8,512 nt of DNA from Candidatus Woesearchaeota archaeon (GCA_018303645.1 JAGVXR010000091.1:1-8512), one strand, 5' to 3'. Shown: positions 1 through 4,737, numbered from the stretch's first letter. Notes: generated by a model not told the origin, from the letters alone. Numbers and translations: made by a program.

Positions 1-59
1 TCTTGAATGTCCCGTCATTGTGGAAGCCTGCTATTATTGAGATAAGGGTTTGGGAATAG
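1..59 (+). CDS. possible 3' end of an upstream gene (partial)
   Basis: Reading from base 3 gives 18 codons ending in TAG at 57-59; the peptide ends SLWKPAIIEIRVWE. Alternating hydrophobic and charged residues and the W-rich end look like a terminal beta strand of a real protein. The TATA box of the next gene begins only 6 bp after this stop, which fits a gene boundary here. A second frame (from base 2, stop TGA at 38-40) is also open but shorter. Too little is visible to name a family. If the upstream gene is a relative of the pilin-like gene at 1197, the cassette at 95-1196 would sit between two surface-protein genes, but that is inference. Confidence 0.4.
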   Translation, partial: LNVPSLWKPAIIEIRVWE

Positions 60-64
60 AAAGG

Positions 65-72
65 TTTAAATA
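65..72 (+). promoter_or_regulatory. TATA box for the AbrB-NTase cassette
   Basis: TTTAAATA lies 22-29 bp upstream of the ATG at 95. That spacing puts the predicted transcription start at or within a few bases of the start codon, so the mRNA is probably leaderless. No Shine-Dalgarno motif is present. Confidence 0.6.
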
Positions 73-76
73 TTGA

Positions 77-92
77 TACGTAATATTACGTA
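77..92 (+). promoter_or_regulatory. perfect 16-bp palindrome, putative operator
   Basis: TACGTAATATTACGTA is its own reverse complement. It lies between the TATA box (65-72) and the ATG at 95, over the expected transcription start. The same stretch contains ACGTAATAT as a direct repeat at 78-86 and 88-96, offset by 10 bp, about one helical turn. Bound protein here would block transcription initiation. The likely ligand is the AbrB-like N-terminus of the gene it precedes (inference). Confidence 0.6.
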
Positions 93-94
93 AT

Positions 95-874
95 ATGGTA
101 ATTTTAGTCGGAAAAGTGAGCAAAGGGACGCTCATGGACCAGATATACATCCCTAAAGAAAGGCCTTTGGGTTTTGAAATAGGAACGCATGTAATAATTA
201 AGCCGACTTTTGAAGAAGAAGAAATAAAGCCAGTATACTGCAACATAGATAAGTTAGAATCTGTAAAAGTGATGGTTATGCAGAAAATTTTCAGTGAGTT
301 GGATTTTGCTGACAATATAATAATAACCGGCTCTTTTCTAGAAAAAGGGTTTCAGTTTAACGATATTGATGTGATTTTGATAGACGGCAGGAAAATTGAT
401 TCGAATAAAATAGAACTTAATCTTGGCAGGTTGCTTGGCTTGGAATTCCATATCACTGTTTTAGACTATCCTTCTTTATTAAAAGGATTAGAAACAGATC
501 CCCTGTACCAGGCTATGCTAAGCAGATATATTGCTAAAAAAAGGATTATAATGAAATATAAAAATGAAATCAATTACAAGGTTCTTGATTTGCATTTATT
601 AAAGAGCAAGCCACTTATGGAGAATTTTGATTATTTGACAGGAAATCAAAAATACGGCATGACAAGAAATCTGATAGCTATATTTCTCTTTCTGAATAAC
701 AGAAAGGTAAGCAACGAGGCAATCAATAACGAGATTAAAAAATTACTTAAGGAAGAAACTGAAAATATCAAGCAGAATGTAATCAATAAGGCTATTTTTT
801 TGAAAGAGTATAAAGGATTATACAATAAAATATTCAGCAGAATACTAGACGGCGTTAAAAATGGAAGTGAATAG
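95..874 (+). CDS. AbrB-like domain fused to a MNT-type nucleotidyltransferase
   Basis: This 259-aa protein appears to be a fusion. Residues about 1-37 (KVSKGTLMDQIYIPKERPLG, then F-E-I-G-T-H-V-I-I-K-P) resemble the swapped-hairpin AbrB/SpoVT DNA-binding fold, whose members carry an IPK-x-lGl-x-Gd pattern. Residues 79-92 hold a nucleotidyltransferase signature, G79-S80, nine residues, then D90-I-D92, as in the MNT clan of Pol-beta-like enzymes, many of which are antitoxins. The third acidic residue expected on the following strand is not obvious: the candidate strand reads FHITVLD (residues 118-124), so activity is uncertain. Residues about 145-259 look mostly helical and I do not recognise them. 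The stop overlaps the next gene by 14 bp, implying coupled translation. A 16-bp palindrome in the promoter suggests autoregulation. DNA is about 20-30% GC in the lines I counted, far below the gene at 1197. Nucleotidyltransferase call fairly firm; AbrB part moderate. Confidence 0.75.
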   Translation: MVILVGKVSKGTLMDQIYIPKERPLGFEIGTHVIIKPTFEEEEIKPVYCNIDKLESVKVMVMQKIFSELDFADNIIITGSFLEKGFQFNDIDVILIDGRKIDSNKIELNLGRLLGLEFHITVLDYPSLLKGLETDPLYQAMLSRYIAKKRIIMKYKNEINYKVLDLHLLKSKPLMENFDYLTGNQKYGMTRNLIAIFLFLNNRKVSNEAINNEIKKLLKEETENIKQNVINKAIFLKEYKGLYNKIFSRILDGVKNGSE

Positions 875-1196
875 AAAAAAGCTAATCAATTTGTTTATTG
901 AAAATATATCAAATGCAATTCTTCATAGAATTCTGGAAAAAGCCGTTGAAGATGATGTGATAAGGAGATATTATGACAAGGAATTTTTAAATTCATTTGA
1001 AATTGCAAAAAAGTACAGGGAAAAAATTAATCCTGTAGACGATAAACTCCCAGACTCTTCTGAAATAAAGGGTATAATAATAAAAAGAGTGAATAATGAG
1101 CTGAAAATAAGGATATCAAAAGGCTATAAAAATATAGATTTAAGCCTGGTTGAGTCCGCTGCAAACACAATTTTATCTGAATTGAAGATAAATTAA
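861..1196 (+). CDS. unrecognised 111-aa partner of the nucleotidyltransferase
   Basis: I do not recognise this protein. The ATG at 861 lies inside the upstream nucleotidyltransferase gene (14-bp overlap), so the two are almost certainly co-translated. Residues about 5-57 are predicted helical and rich in K, E and I/L; a loop with P and D follows (58-66), then a short alpha/beta-looking segment with IKGIIIKRV and LKIRIS strands and a C-terminal helix. It has no HEPN-type R-x4-6-H motif, PIN acidic set, signal peptide or membrane segment. Placement as second gene after a MNT-type enzyme is where a toxin (usually HEPN) would be expected, so a new toxin or regulatory subunit is possible, but this is inference from context only. 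Its stop codon TAA abuts the ATG of the next gene with no spacer. Base composition is AT-rich like its partner. Confidence 0.65.
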   Translation: MEVNRKKLINLFIENISNAILHRILEKAVEDDVIRRYYDKEFLNSFEIAKKYREKINPVDDKLPDSSEIKGIIIKRVNNELKIRISKGYKNIDLSLVESAANTILSELKIN

Positions 1197-2141
1197 ATGA
1201 TTAAAAAAAGAGGCATATTTTACACGACAGCTGCAATTGCGCTTACAATAGTCATAATCATAACCTACAGCGCCTACAGCAGCTACAGGCTGAGCGACAA
1301 GATGGAGGTTATAGCAACAAGGATAGAAACAGTTAATTTTTTCAGGGACCTGAATAACGGAATTTATATCGCAGGGTTCAGGAGCCTGCTCAGCCTCAAC
1401 CAGTTCATAGCAAACAACGGCACATTTCTTGACAATGTAAATGACAGGTTTAAGGAGTCCTTTCTCAATGGAACAATCAGGCAGCAGCCATTAAGCCTCA
1501 TGAAGGACTCAACTTTTACTGACTGGGCCAACAAGATTTCAGTGGAAGCAAATAAGGTTGACATAAAGTTTAATTTTATAATTAATGATGTCAAATTAAA
1601 CCAGACTGACCCCTGGAACGTTGACATAGGCTTGAATATAAGCCTTGATATCAGGGACAAGAGGAATACAAGCTATTGGATAAGGGAAAGGCACTTGACG
1701 CAAAAAATAAGCATAATGGGCTTTGAAGATCCTTTTTATGTTGTCTACAGCAAAGGAAGGGTTACCAGCACTATAACACAGACTAATTTTACCCAATTTG
1801 TGGTTAACGGCAAGGCTGACAATTTGATAAAGCACATGAATAATTCTTATTATTTGGCTCATGATGATGCTCCGAACTTTTTGATGAGGCTTCAGGGAGA
1901 TCTGGGCAACTCAAGCTTTGGCATTGAAAGCCTGGTTAATCTTGAGGAATTCCAGAAGCAGGGACTGGCTATTAAGGACAGAAGCGCAGTTGATTACATT
2001 TATTTCGGGACAAAAACAACAACTAATTTCAGGGTCAACAACACTCCCGAATGGTTCAAGATTGACGGGAGCCTGCCTGCCCCAGGTCCTTCCAAAGGAG
2101 AGCATCTTGATGCTTATCAGGTAAGGAATATAACGATTTGA
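1197..2141 (+). CDS. membrane-anchored pilin-like exported protein
   Basis: This 314-aa protein has a short basic N-terminus (MIKKRG) followed by one strongly hydrophobic segment at about residues 7-27, then a long hydrophilic domain with no further membrane span. The layout matches archaeal class III (prepilin-like) signal peptides, with possible cleavage after G6; the usual Glu at +5 is absent (Thr instead), so a plain signal anchor is equally possible. The external domain has ten N-x-S/T sequons (NGT twice, NQT, NIS, NTS, NFT, NNS, NSS, NNT, NIT), typical of an N-glycosylated archaeal surface protein, and no cysteine. Such proteins commonly accompany secretion/pilus ATPases like the one at the right end of this window. 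The ATG follows the stop of the upstream gene directly, but GC content jumps to about 45% in the lines I counted (28/60 at 1381-1440), so the genes differ in history. No enzyme motif seen. Confidence 0.7.
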   Translation: MIKKRGIFYTTAAIALTIVIIITYSAYSSYRLSDKMEVIATRIETVNFFRDLNNGIYIAGFRSLLSLNQFIANNGTFLDNVNDRFKESFLNGTIRQQPLSLMKDSTFTDWANKISVEANKVDIKFNFIINDVKLNQTDPWNVDIGLNISLDIRDKRNTSYWIRERHLTQKISIMGFEDPFYVVYSKGRVTSTITQTNFTQFVVNGKADNLIKHMNNSYYLAHDDAPNFLMRLQGDLGNSSFGIESLVNLEEFQKQGLAIKDRSAVDYIYFGTKTTTNFRVNNTPEWFKIDGSLPAPGPSKGEHLDAYQVRNITI

Positions 2142-2148
2142 AAATAGA

Positions 2149-2159
2149 TAAATATTTAA
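2149..2159 (+). promoter_or_regulatory. TATA box before the micro-ORF cluster
   Basis: TAAATATTTAA begins 8 bp after the stop of the pilin-like gene and is centred 30 bp upstream of the ATG at 2184. This is the leaderless promoter geometry seen elsewhere in the window, and it is the best evidence that the small ORF at 2184 is expressed. Confidence 0.5.
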
Positions 2160-2183
2160 GCAATAACTTCTGTTGTATAGTAT

Positions 2184-2336
2184 ATGAACGGGTTGAATAT
2201 TTTCCAGAAAAGATTGGAACTTATGATTGGAGCTAGATTTAGAGAGGAGTCCAGTATTAAGGAAGCTGTAAAAATGCAAGATATAATAAGGTCGAAAATA
2301 GGATTTTGGAATGGCTCAAAAGAGGTTAGAAGATAA
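2184..2336 (+). CDS. possible 50-aa small protein
   Basis: ATG at 2184 opens 50 codons ending TAA at 2334-2336. The peptide begins MNGLNIFQKRLELMIGARFR and ends GFWNGSKEVRR; it is basic and probably helical, resembling a small antitoxin or DNA-binding tail more than random sequence. A good TATA box lies about 30 bp upstream. The second small ORF at 2311 overlaps it by 26 bp in the next frame. One indel near 2325-2336 would join the two into a single protein of about 90 residues, so this may be the front half of a frameshifted gene. I do not recognise a family. Confidence 0.4.
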   Translation: MNGLNIFQKRLELMIGARFREESSIKEAVKMQDIIRSKIGFWNGSKEVRR

Positions 2337-2430
2337 TGAAAGGTATGGGATTGTCCCTAAGGAATTGGAGCATTTTGAAAAGCTAATTCGGGGTCATAGA
2401 AAGCTCCTTACTGCAATAGGCAATCTCTAA
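2311..2430 (+). CDS. possible 39-aa small protein or frameshifted tail
   Basis: ATG at 2311 opens 39 codons ending TAA at 2428-2430. The peptide starts MAQKRLEDNERYGIVPKELE and continues with a helical H/R/K-rich stretch (HFEKLIRGHRKLLTAIGNL). It overlaps the 3' end of the ORF at 2184 in the +1 frame. It could be a separate translationally coupled micro-protein, or the second half of one gene broken by a frameshift; the natural-looking segment ERYGIVPKELEHFEKL fits either. Function unknown. Confidence 0.35.
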   Translation: MAQKRLEDNERYGIVPKELEHFEKLIRGHRKLLTAIGNL

Positions 2431-2470
2431 TATAGAATTCTGAAAGACACCCTTTTTCTCAAGGTTCAAA

Positions 2471-2629
2471 ATGGATACAAGGCTATTAAAAATTATGGAA
2501 GAAGAAACAGCTAAAGAAAAAGCTGCAAAAAAGAAGAAACCAATCTTTAAATTAAGAAAAGAGAAATCAGTCATGTATTACTCAGGGTGGCATAGAGGCA
2601 AGCCTTTAGAAAAAGAGAGCAAAGAATAA
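2471..2629 (+). CDS. possible 52-aa lysine-rich small protein
   Basis: ATG at 2471 opens 52 codons ending TAA at 2627-2629. The product is strongly basic with a K/E-rich central part (about residues 9-31) and a tail reading MYYSGWHRGKPLEKESKE. No Shine-Dalgarno or clear TATA box lies directly in front. The same frame is open back to a TGA at 2441-2443 without another start codon, so it may also be the tail of an older gene. I see no known motif. Confidence 0.35.
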   Translation: MDTRLLKIMEEETAKEKAAKKKKPIFKLRKEKSVMYYSGWHRGKPLEKESKE

Positions 2630-2661
2630 GTGCAAAAGACTTTGAAATGATACTCATAAGA

Positions 2662-2683
2662 AATGTTTATAAAGAAAGATACT
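2662..2683 (+). promoter_or_regulatory. promoter-like element with no clear gene
   Basis: The element contains TTTATAAA at 2666-2673 and is a near-copy of 3638-3661, differing by two inserted C bases in the latter. An ATG at 2697 lies about 27 bp from the TATA centre, the leaderless distance, but reading on from it runs antisense through the small gene at 2706-2906 and stops after about 40 codons. It could drive an antisense RNA against the PIN module, or be the leftover promoter of a displaced gene. Confidence 0.4.
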
Positions 2684-2705
2684 GCCCTGAAAAGAGATGT
2701 ATAAT

Positions 2706-2906
2706 CTATGCACTTCTGGATTTCTTAATGCCTTTCATAATGTCTTCTTTGCTCATCTTTTCAGTAATAGACTCAATCTCCTTTACACTATCTCCCTTGT
2801 TGATGCCTAATCGCTGAAAAAACTCTATAGTTTTAACTGGCCCCAACTCCTTAAACAGAGTTGATATTCCCTTTTCAACTAGCGGATGATGCATTTCACT
2901 TTCCAT
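2706..2906 (-). CDS. small partner of the PIN toxin, putative antitoxin
   Basis: The preferred start is ATG at 2906, giving 66 aa (MESEMHHPLVEKGISTLFKE onward), one base after the PIN stop codon and with an AAGGTGG Shine-Dalgarno-like motif inside the PIN 3' end. An upstream in-frame ATG at 2936 would add 10 residues and overlap the PIN gene. The body has LGPVKTIEFFQRLG followed by KGDSVKEIE and a short C-terminal helix. This pattern is consistent with a small family I associate with PIN toxin partners, but I cannot name it with confidence. The operon order is toxin first, partner second, the reverse of classical vapBC. Likely function is to bind and neutralise the PIN protein. Stop is TAG at 2708-2706. 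Confidence 0.6.
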   Translation of the reverse strand: MESEMHHPLVEKGISTLFKELGPVKTIEFFQRLGINKGDSVKEIESITEKMSKEDIMKGIKKSRSA

Positions 2907-2907
2907 G

Positions 2908-3381
2908 TTATTCAGCCACCTTTTGAATAAATTCAATTGGATTAATGATATGCAGCTTAAAGTTGTGCTTGAATAAAAAGCTTTCTATTGTTTTGGCCTT
3001 TCTAAGCAATTCTCTGTCGCAAGTAACCAAGTAACTGCAGTTGGATAAAGCAGCTGATGCAATGTGCAGGCAGTCTGCATAGTCTTTCATATAAGCCTTA
3101 GTTTGGTCTGCAAGCTTTTCAACATCTGAATTGATATCAATCATGCGGTTTTCCACATTCTTTGCAAGATGAAATACAAGCTCGCGCTTGTTTTTTTCCT
3201 CAATAAAGTTAATCTCGTAAAACAAAATTTCTGATGTAATTACTACTACCATCCCGCTGTGGGCAAAATCAAAAAGCTCTTTGGCGCTCTTTGCTTCCAA
3301 TTCCACATCCTTGTCAGTCAAGTCGTCCAAAGGCCTGCAATACACGTTAGTATTCAGCATTACTTTCATCATTTTAGGCAT
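2908..3381 (-). CDS. PIN-domain (VapC-like) ribonuclease toxin with an Asn at the first active-site position
   Basis: The 157-aa product covers a whole PIN domain. Landmarks are MLNTNVYCRP at the N-terminus, acidic E51/E56 in SEILFYEI, D103 in YADCLHIASA and D122 in VTCDREL. PIN toxins are metal-dependent endoribonucleases that cut tRNA or rRNA. The first catalytic Asp of the normal lDTNv motif is Asn here (N10, codon AAT at 3354-3352), one transition away from GAT, so metal binding may be weakened. The ATG at 3381 was preferred over a TTG at 3387 because the minus-strand TATA box (about 3397-3410) is centred 24 bp upstream, predicting a leaderless transcript. The small partner gene follows after one base. 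GC is low (18/60 in bases 3181-3240), and the module appears to interrupt a gene remnant on the other strand. Confidence 0.85.
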   Translation of the reverse strand: MPKMMKVMLNTNVYCRPLDDLTDKDVELEAKSAKELFDFAHSGMVVVITSEILFYEINFIEEKNKRELVFHLAKNVENRMIDINSDVEKLADQTKAYMKDYADCLHIASAALSNCSYLVTCDRELLRKAKTIESFLFKHNFKLHIINPIEFIQKVAE

Positions 3382-3393
3382 AAACAATAATGA

Positions 3394-3603
3394 CCCTATT
3401 TTTATATTTATCTGGAAATCAAAGAAGAAAAATCAGATGTAGATGAAAGAGAAACTGCAAGATATGGCTCTTCTATCAAGAGCAAAGAAGTTGCCAGCAA
3501 ATACGATTATATGACAGATATATGCAAAAAGGCTATTTCTCAATGTGAAGAAATAGTGTTCTCTGATAAAGAATTTAAGGTTCCAAAAGAGCTATATGGA
3601 TAA
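3394..3603 (+). pseudogene. start-less gene remnant, possibly the C-terminus of a HEPN protein
   Basis: A frame stays open from just after TGA 3391-3393 to TAA 3601-3603 with no ATG, GTG or TTG start in its first two thirds; the first ATG is at 3511. The product contains IKEEKSDVDERETARYGSSI and ends KEFKVPKELYG. The R-x-x-ARYG segment followed by an amphipathic helix (CKKAISQCEEIV) resembles the end of HEPN-type helical bundles, but the R-x4-6-H motif would lie in the missing part, so the assignment is weak. The break falls at the promoter of the divergent PIN module, as if insertion of that module removed the 5' part. It could also be an unrelated truncated gene. Confidence 0.45.
3397..3410 (-). 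promoter_or_regulatory. TATA box for the PIN module
   Basis: Read on the minus strand this is TAAATATAAAAATA, centred about 24 bp from the ATG at 3381. It fits a leaderless transcript and supports that start over the TTG at 3387. Confidence 0.55.
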
Positions 3604-3616
3604 TTTAGGATTTTAT

Positions 3617-3640
3617 ATTATTTTCAATATTGAAAATAAT
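3617..3640. repeat. perfect 24-bp palindrome
   Basis: The left half ATTATTTTCAAT is followed directly by its reverse complement ATTGAAAATAAT, with no loop. It begins 14 bp after the stop of the remnant ORF and ends one base before the TATA box TTTATAAA (3642-3649), covering the BRE position. No T-run follows, so an intrinsic terminator is unlikely; an operator for the secreted-protein promoter is the better reading. Confidence 0.6.
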
Positions 3641-3641
3641 G

Positions 3642-3649
3642 TTTATAAA
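3642..3649 (+). promoter_or_regulatory. TATA box upstream of the 94-aa secreted protein
   Basis: TTTATAAA sits within the self-complementary GTTTATAAAC (3641-3650). Initiation would be expected near 3670, giving a leader of about 80 nt that starts with the hairpin at 3676. A second TATA-like stretch, TTTAAAAA at about 3707-3714, could give a much shorter leader. Either or both may be used. Confidence 0.45.
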
Positions 3650-3675
3650 CGAAAGCATACTCACTAACGTTCACA

Positions 3676-3706
3676 GCTTTCCTTTTTGCTTCGCAAAACC
3701 GAAAGC
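3676..3706 (+). promoter_or_regulatory. stem-loop in the leader of the 94-aa secreted protein
   Basis: GCTTTC (3676-3681) pairs with GAAAGC (3701-3706) and TTTTGC (3684-3689) with GCAAAA (3693-3698), with a 2x2 internal loop and a TTC apex. Another GAAAGC at 3651-3656 can compete for the same GCTTTC. The three hexamers start exactly 25 bases apart. The structure may act at the RNA 5' end or mark a small repeat element. Confidence 0.45.
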
Positions 3707-3741
3707 TTTAAAAATGCAGATATATTAATAAAAAACATAAT

Positions 3742-3748
3742 GGAGGTG
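3742..3748 (+). promoter_or_regulatory. strong Shine-Dalgarno motif
   Basis: GGAGGTG ends 5 bases before the ATG at 3754. It is the clearest ribosome-binding site in the window, fixes the start of the 94-aa protein, and shows that its mRNA has a leader, unlike most genes here. Confidence 0.75.
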
Positions 3749-3753
3749 TTAAA

Positions 3754-4038
3754 ATGAACAGCAAAATCGTTGGGGTAACAGCAATTTTGGCTACATTCGT
3801 GATTTTGGCTTATGCTGTATTTGCTGCAAATTCAAATGCAGTTGCTAATTCGCAGGCATGCGAGCATGCTTCACAAACTGGAAAGGATAATGCGAATGAA
3901 AATTCTGTGTTGAGCAGTTGTGTGCAGCCGCCAAGCGGATGCAACGATGGAACACCAGAAGGCGAATGTAATTCAGATAGCCAGATATGCCAAAATGGAG
4001 AATTGGTATTAGATCCAGAAACATGCGGACCCTTTTAA
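3754..4038 (+). CDS. small secreted cysteine-rich protein (94 aa)
   Basis: Residues 1-24 form a Sec-type signal peptide: MNSK, a hydrophobic core (IVGVTAILATFVILAYAVF) and a probable cleavage after AVFA. The mature part of about 70 residues has six cysteines (36, 56, 63, 72, 79, 91), enough for three disulfides, with G, N, P and D-rich loops such as PPSGCNDGTPEGEC. No membrane segment follows, so it is likely released or held at the cell surface. The start is fixed by a strong Shine-Dalgarno, and a T-rich tract follows the stop, so the gene looks monocistronic and well translated. The 24-bp palindrome and leader hairpin upstream suggest regulated expression. The function is unknown; a small disulfide-stabilised surface factor or secreted effector is possible. 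It faces the other cysteine-rich exported protein (4132-4737), which may be functionally related. Confidence 0.75.
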   Translation: MNSKIVGVTAILATFVILAYAVFAANSNAVANSQACEHASQTGKDNANENSVLSSCVQPPSGCNDGTPEGECNSDSQICQNGELVLDPETCGPF

Positions 4039-4047
4039 TTACAAAAA

Positions 4048-4072
4048 TCTTTTTTCTTCTTTTTTTATTTTT
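4048..4072 (+). terminator. T-rich archaeal terminator
   Basis: A tract of almost only T with a few C and A begins 10 bases after the stop of the 94-aa gene. Archaeal RNA polymerase terminates at such oligo-T runs without needing a hairpin. Confidence 0.6.
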
Positions 4073-4131
4073 AGTCAATTCCTTTTTCTAAACAAGCCTA
4101 AATTAAGAATAATCATGCGCAAACCGATACT

Positions 4132-4737
4132 TTAAGATGCTTGACAGTTAGGTGGTACACCGCTAGGCAGATCTGGTGGACATACACAATTTCCATTCTC
4201 GTCTATTATGCCGGGTGGTGGGCATTGTGATGGAACTACATTGCAATTGAATTGGCAGTTTTTCAGCACATCTTTAGCTGCTTTATGGCATTCTTTTTCA
4301 TTTTTGTCATTGTCATCCTTATCATTTTCATTGCCGTCATCTGCATCATCTTCCTTGCAGCCTTTTAAAGCCTCTTTTGACTTTTTACTGCACTCTTTGA
4401 AGGTATTTTGGCAGCAGGACTTGCAGCTCTTGTACTGGGATTTTGCCTCCTTATGGCATGACTTTGCTGCCTGCCTTATGCCCTCTCTGCAGGCTTTGTC
4501 ACTGCCGCAATTCGCTAAGCCGTTTTTTTCATCGGCTCTGCATATCTCCTCAGCTGCCTTTACAACATCTTTGCATCCCTCCTCAGCTGCCTTTACAACA
4601 TCTTTGCATCCCCGAAAGCATTCGTTTTTCGGTGATTTAAAGGCGGAATATCCGGATATGTCAGCAAAGCTGAAAGCCAATGCCAGATTAACAGCAAGAA
4701 CAAAGATTAAGGAATATACTATAATTATTTTTCTCAT
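4132..4737 (-). CDS. secreted protein with 11-residue cysteine repeats
   Basis: This 201-aa protein starts with a signal peptide (MRKIIIVYSLIFVLAVNLAL), probably cleaved after A21. The mature part has 18-19 of its cysteines in a striking pattern: positions 44, 55, 66, 77, then 83, 94, 105, 116, 127, then 150, 161 are each 11 residues apart. The units read roughly C-K-D-V-V-K-A-A-E-E-x, so they should form helices with a cysteine stripe. Units 44-54 and 55-65 are nearly identical and come from a perfect 33-bp duplication. An acidic linker (D/E/N-rich, about 129-149) separates the last unit, and the tail (172-198) is P- and C-rich with ENGNCVCPPD, like small disulfide domains. A minus-strand TATA box lies about 31 bp upstream of the ATG. 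Likely an exported, disulfide-linked or metal-binding surface protein; the family is not recognised. Confidence 0.75.
   Translation of the reverse strand: MRKIIIVYSLIFVLAVNLALAFSFADISGYSAFKSPKNECFRGCKDVVKAAEEGCKDVVKAAEEICRADEKNGLANCGSDKACREGIRQAAKSCHKEAKSQYKSCKSCCQNTFKECSKKSKEALKGCKEDDADDGNENDKDDNDKNEKECHKAAKDVLKNCQFNCNVVPSQCPPPGIIDENGNCVCPPDLPSGVPPNCQAS
4546..4611 (-). repeat. perfect 33-bp tandem duplication
   Basis: Bases 4546-4578 and 4579-4611 are identical. The unit encodes one 11-residue cysteine repeat of the secreted protein, in frame. Neighbouring units are diverged, so this looks like the most recent expansion by slippage or unequal recombination. Confidence 0.85.

Noticed and set aside
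1911..2279. 122-aa minus-strand ORF spanning the end of the pilin-like gene
   Set aside because: It has no promoter or recognisable motif and overlaps the plus-strand gene with its conserved sequon-rich domain.
3617..3640. 24-bp palindrome as an intrinsic terminator of the remnant gene
   Set aside because: No T-run follows and a TATA box starts almost immediately, so a regulatory site is more likely.
4546..4611. CRISPR-like repeat
   Set aside because: The two 33-bp units are directly adjacent with no spacer, and encode an in-frame protein repeat.
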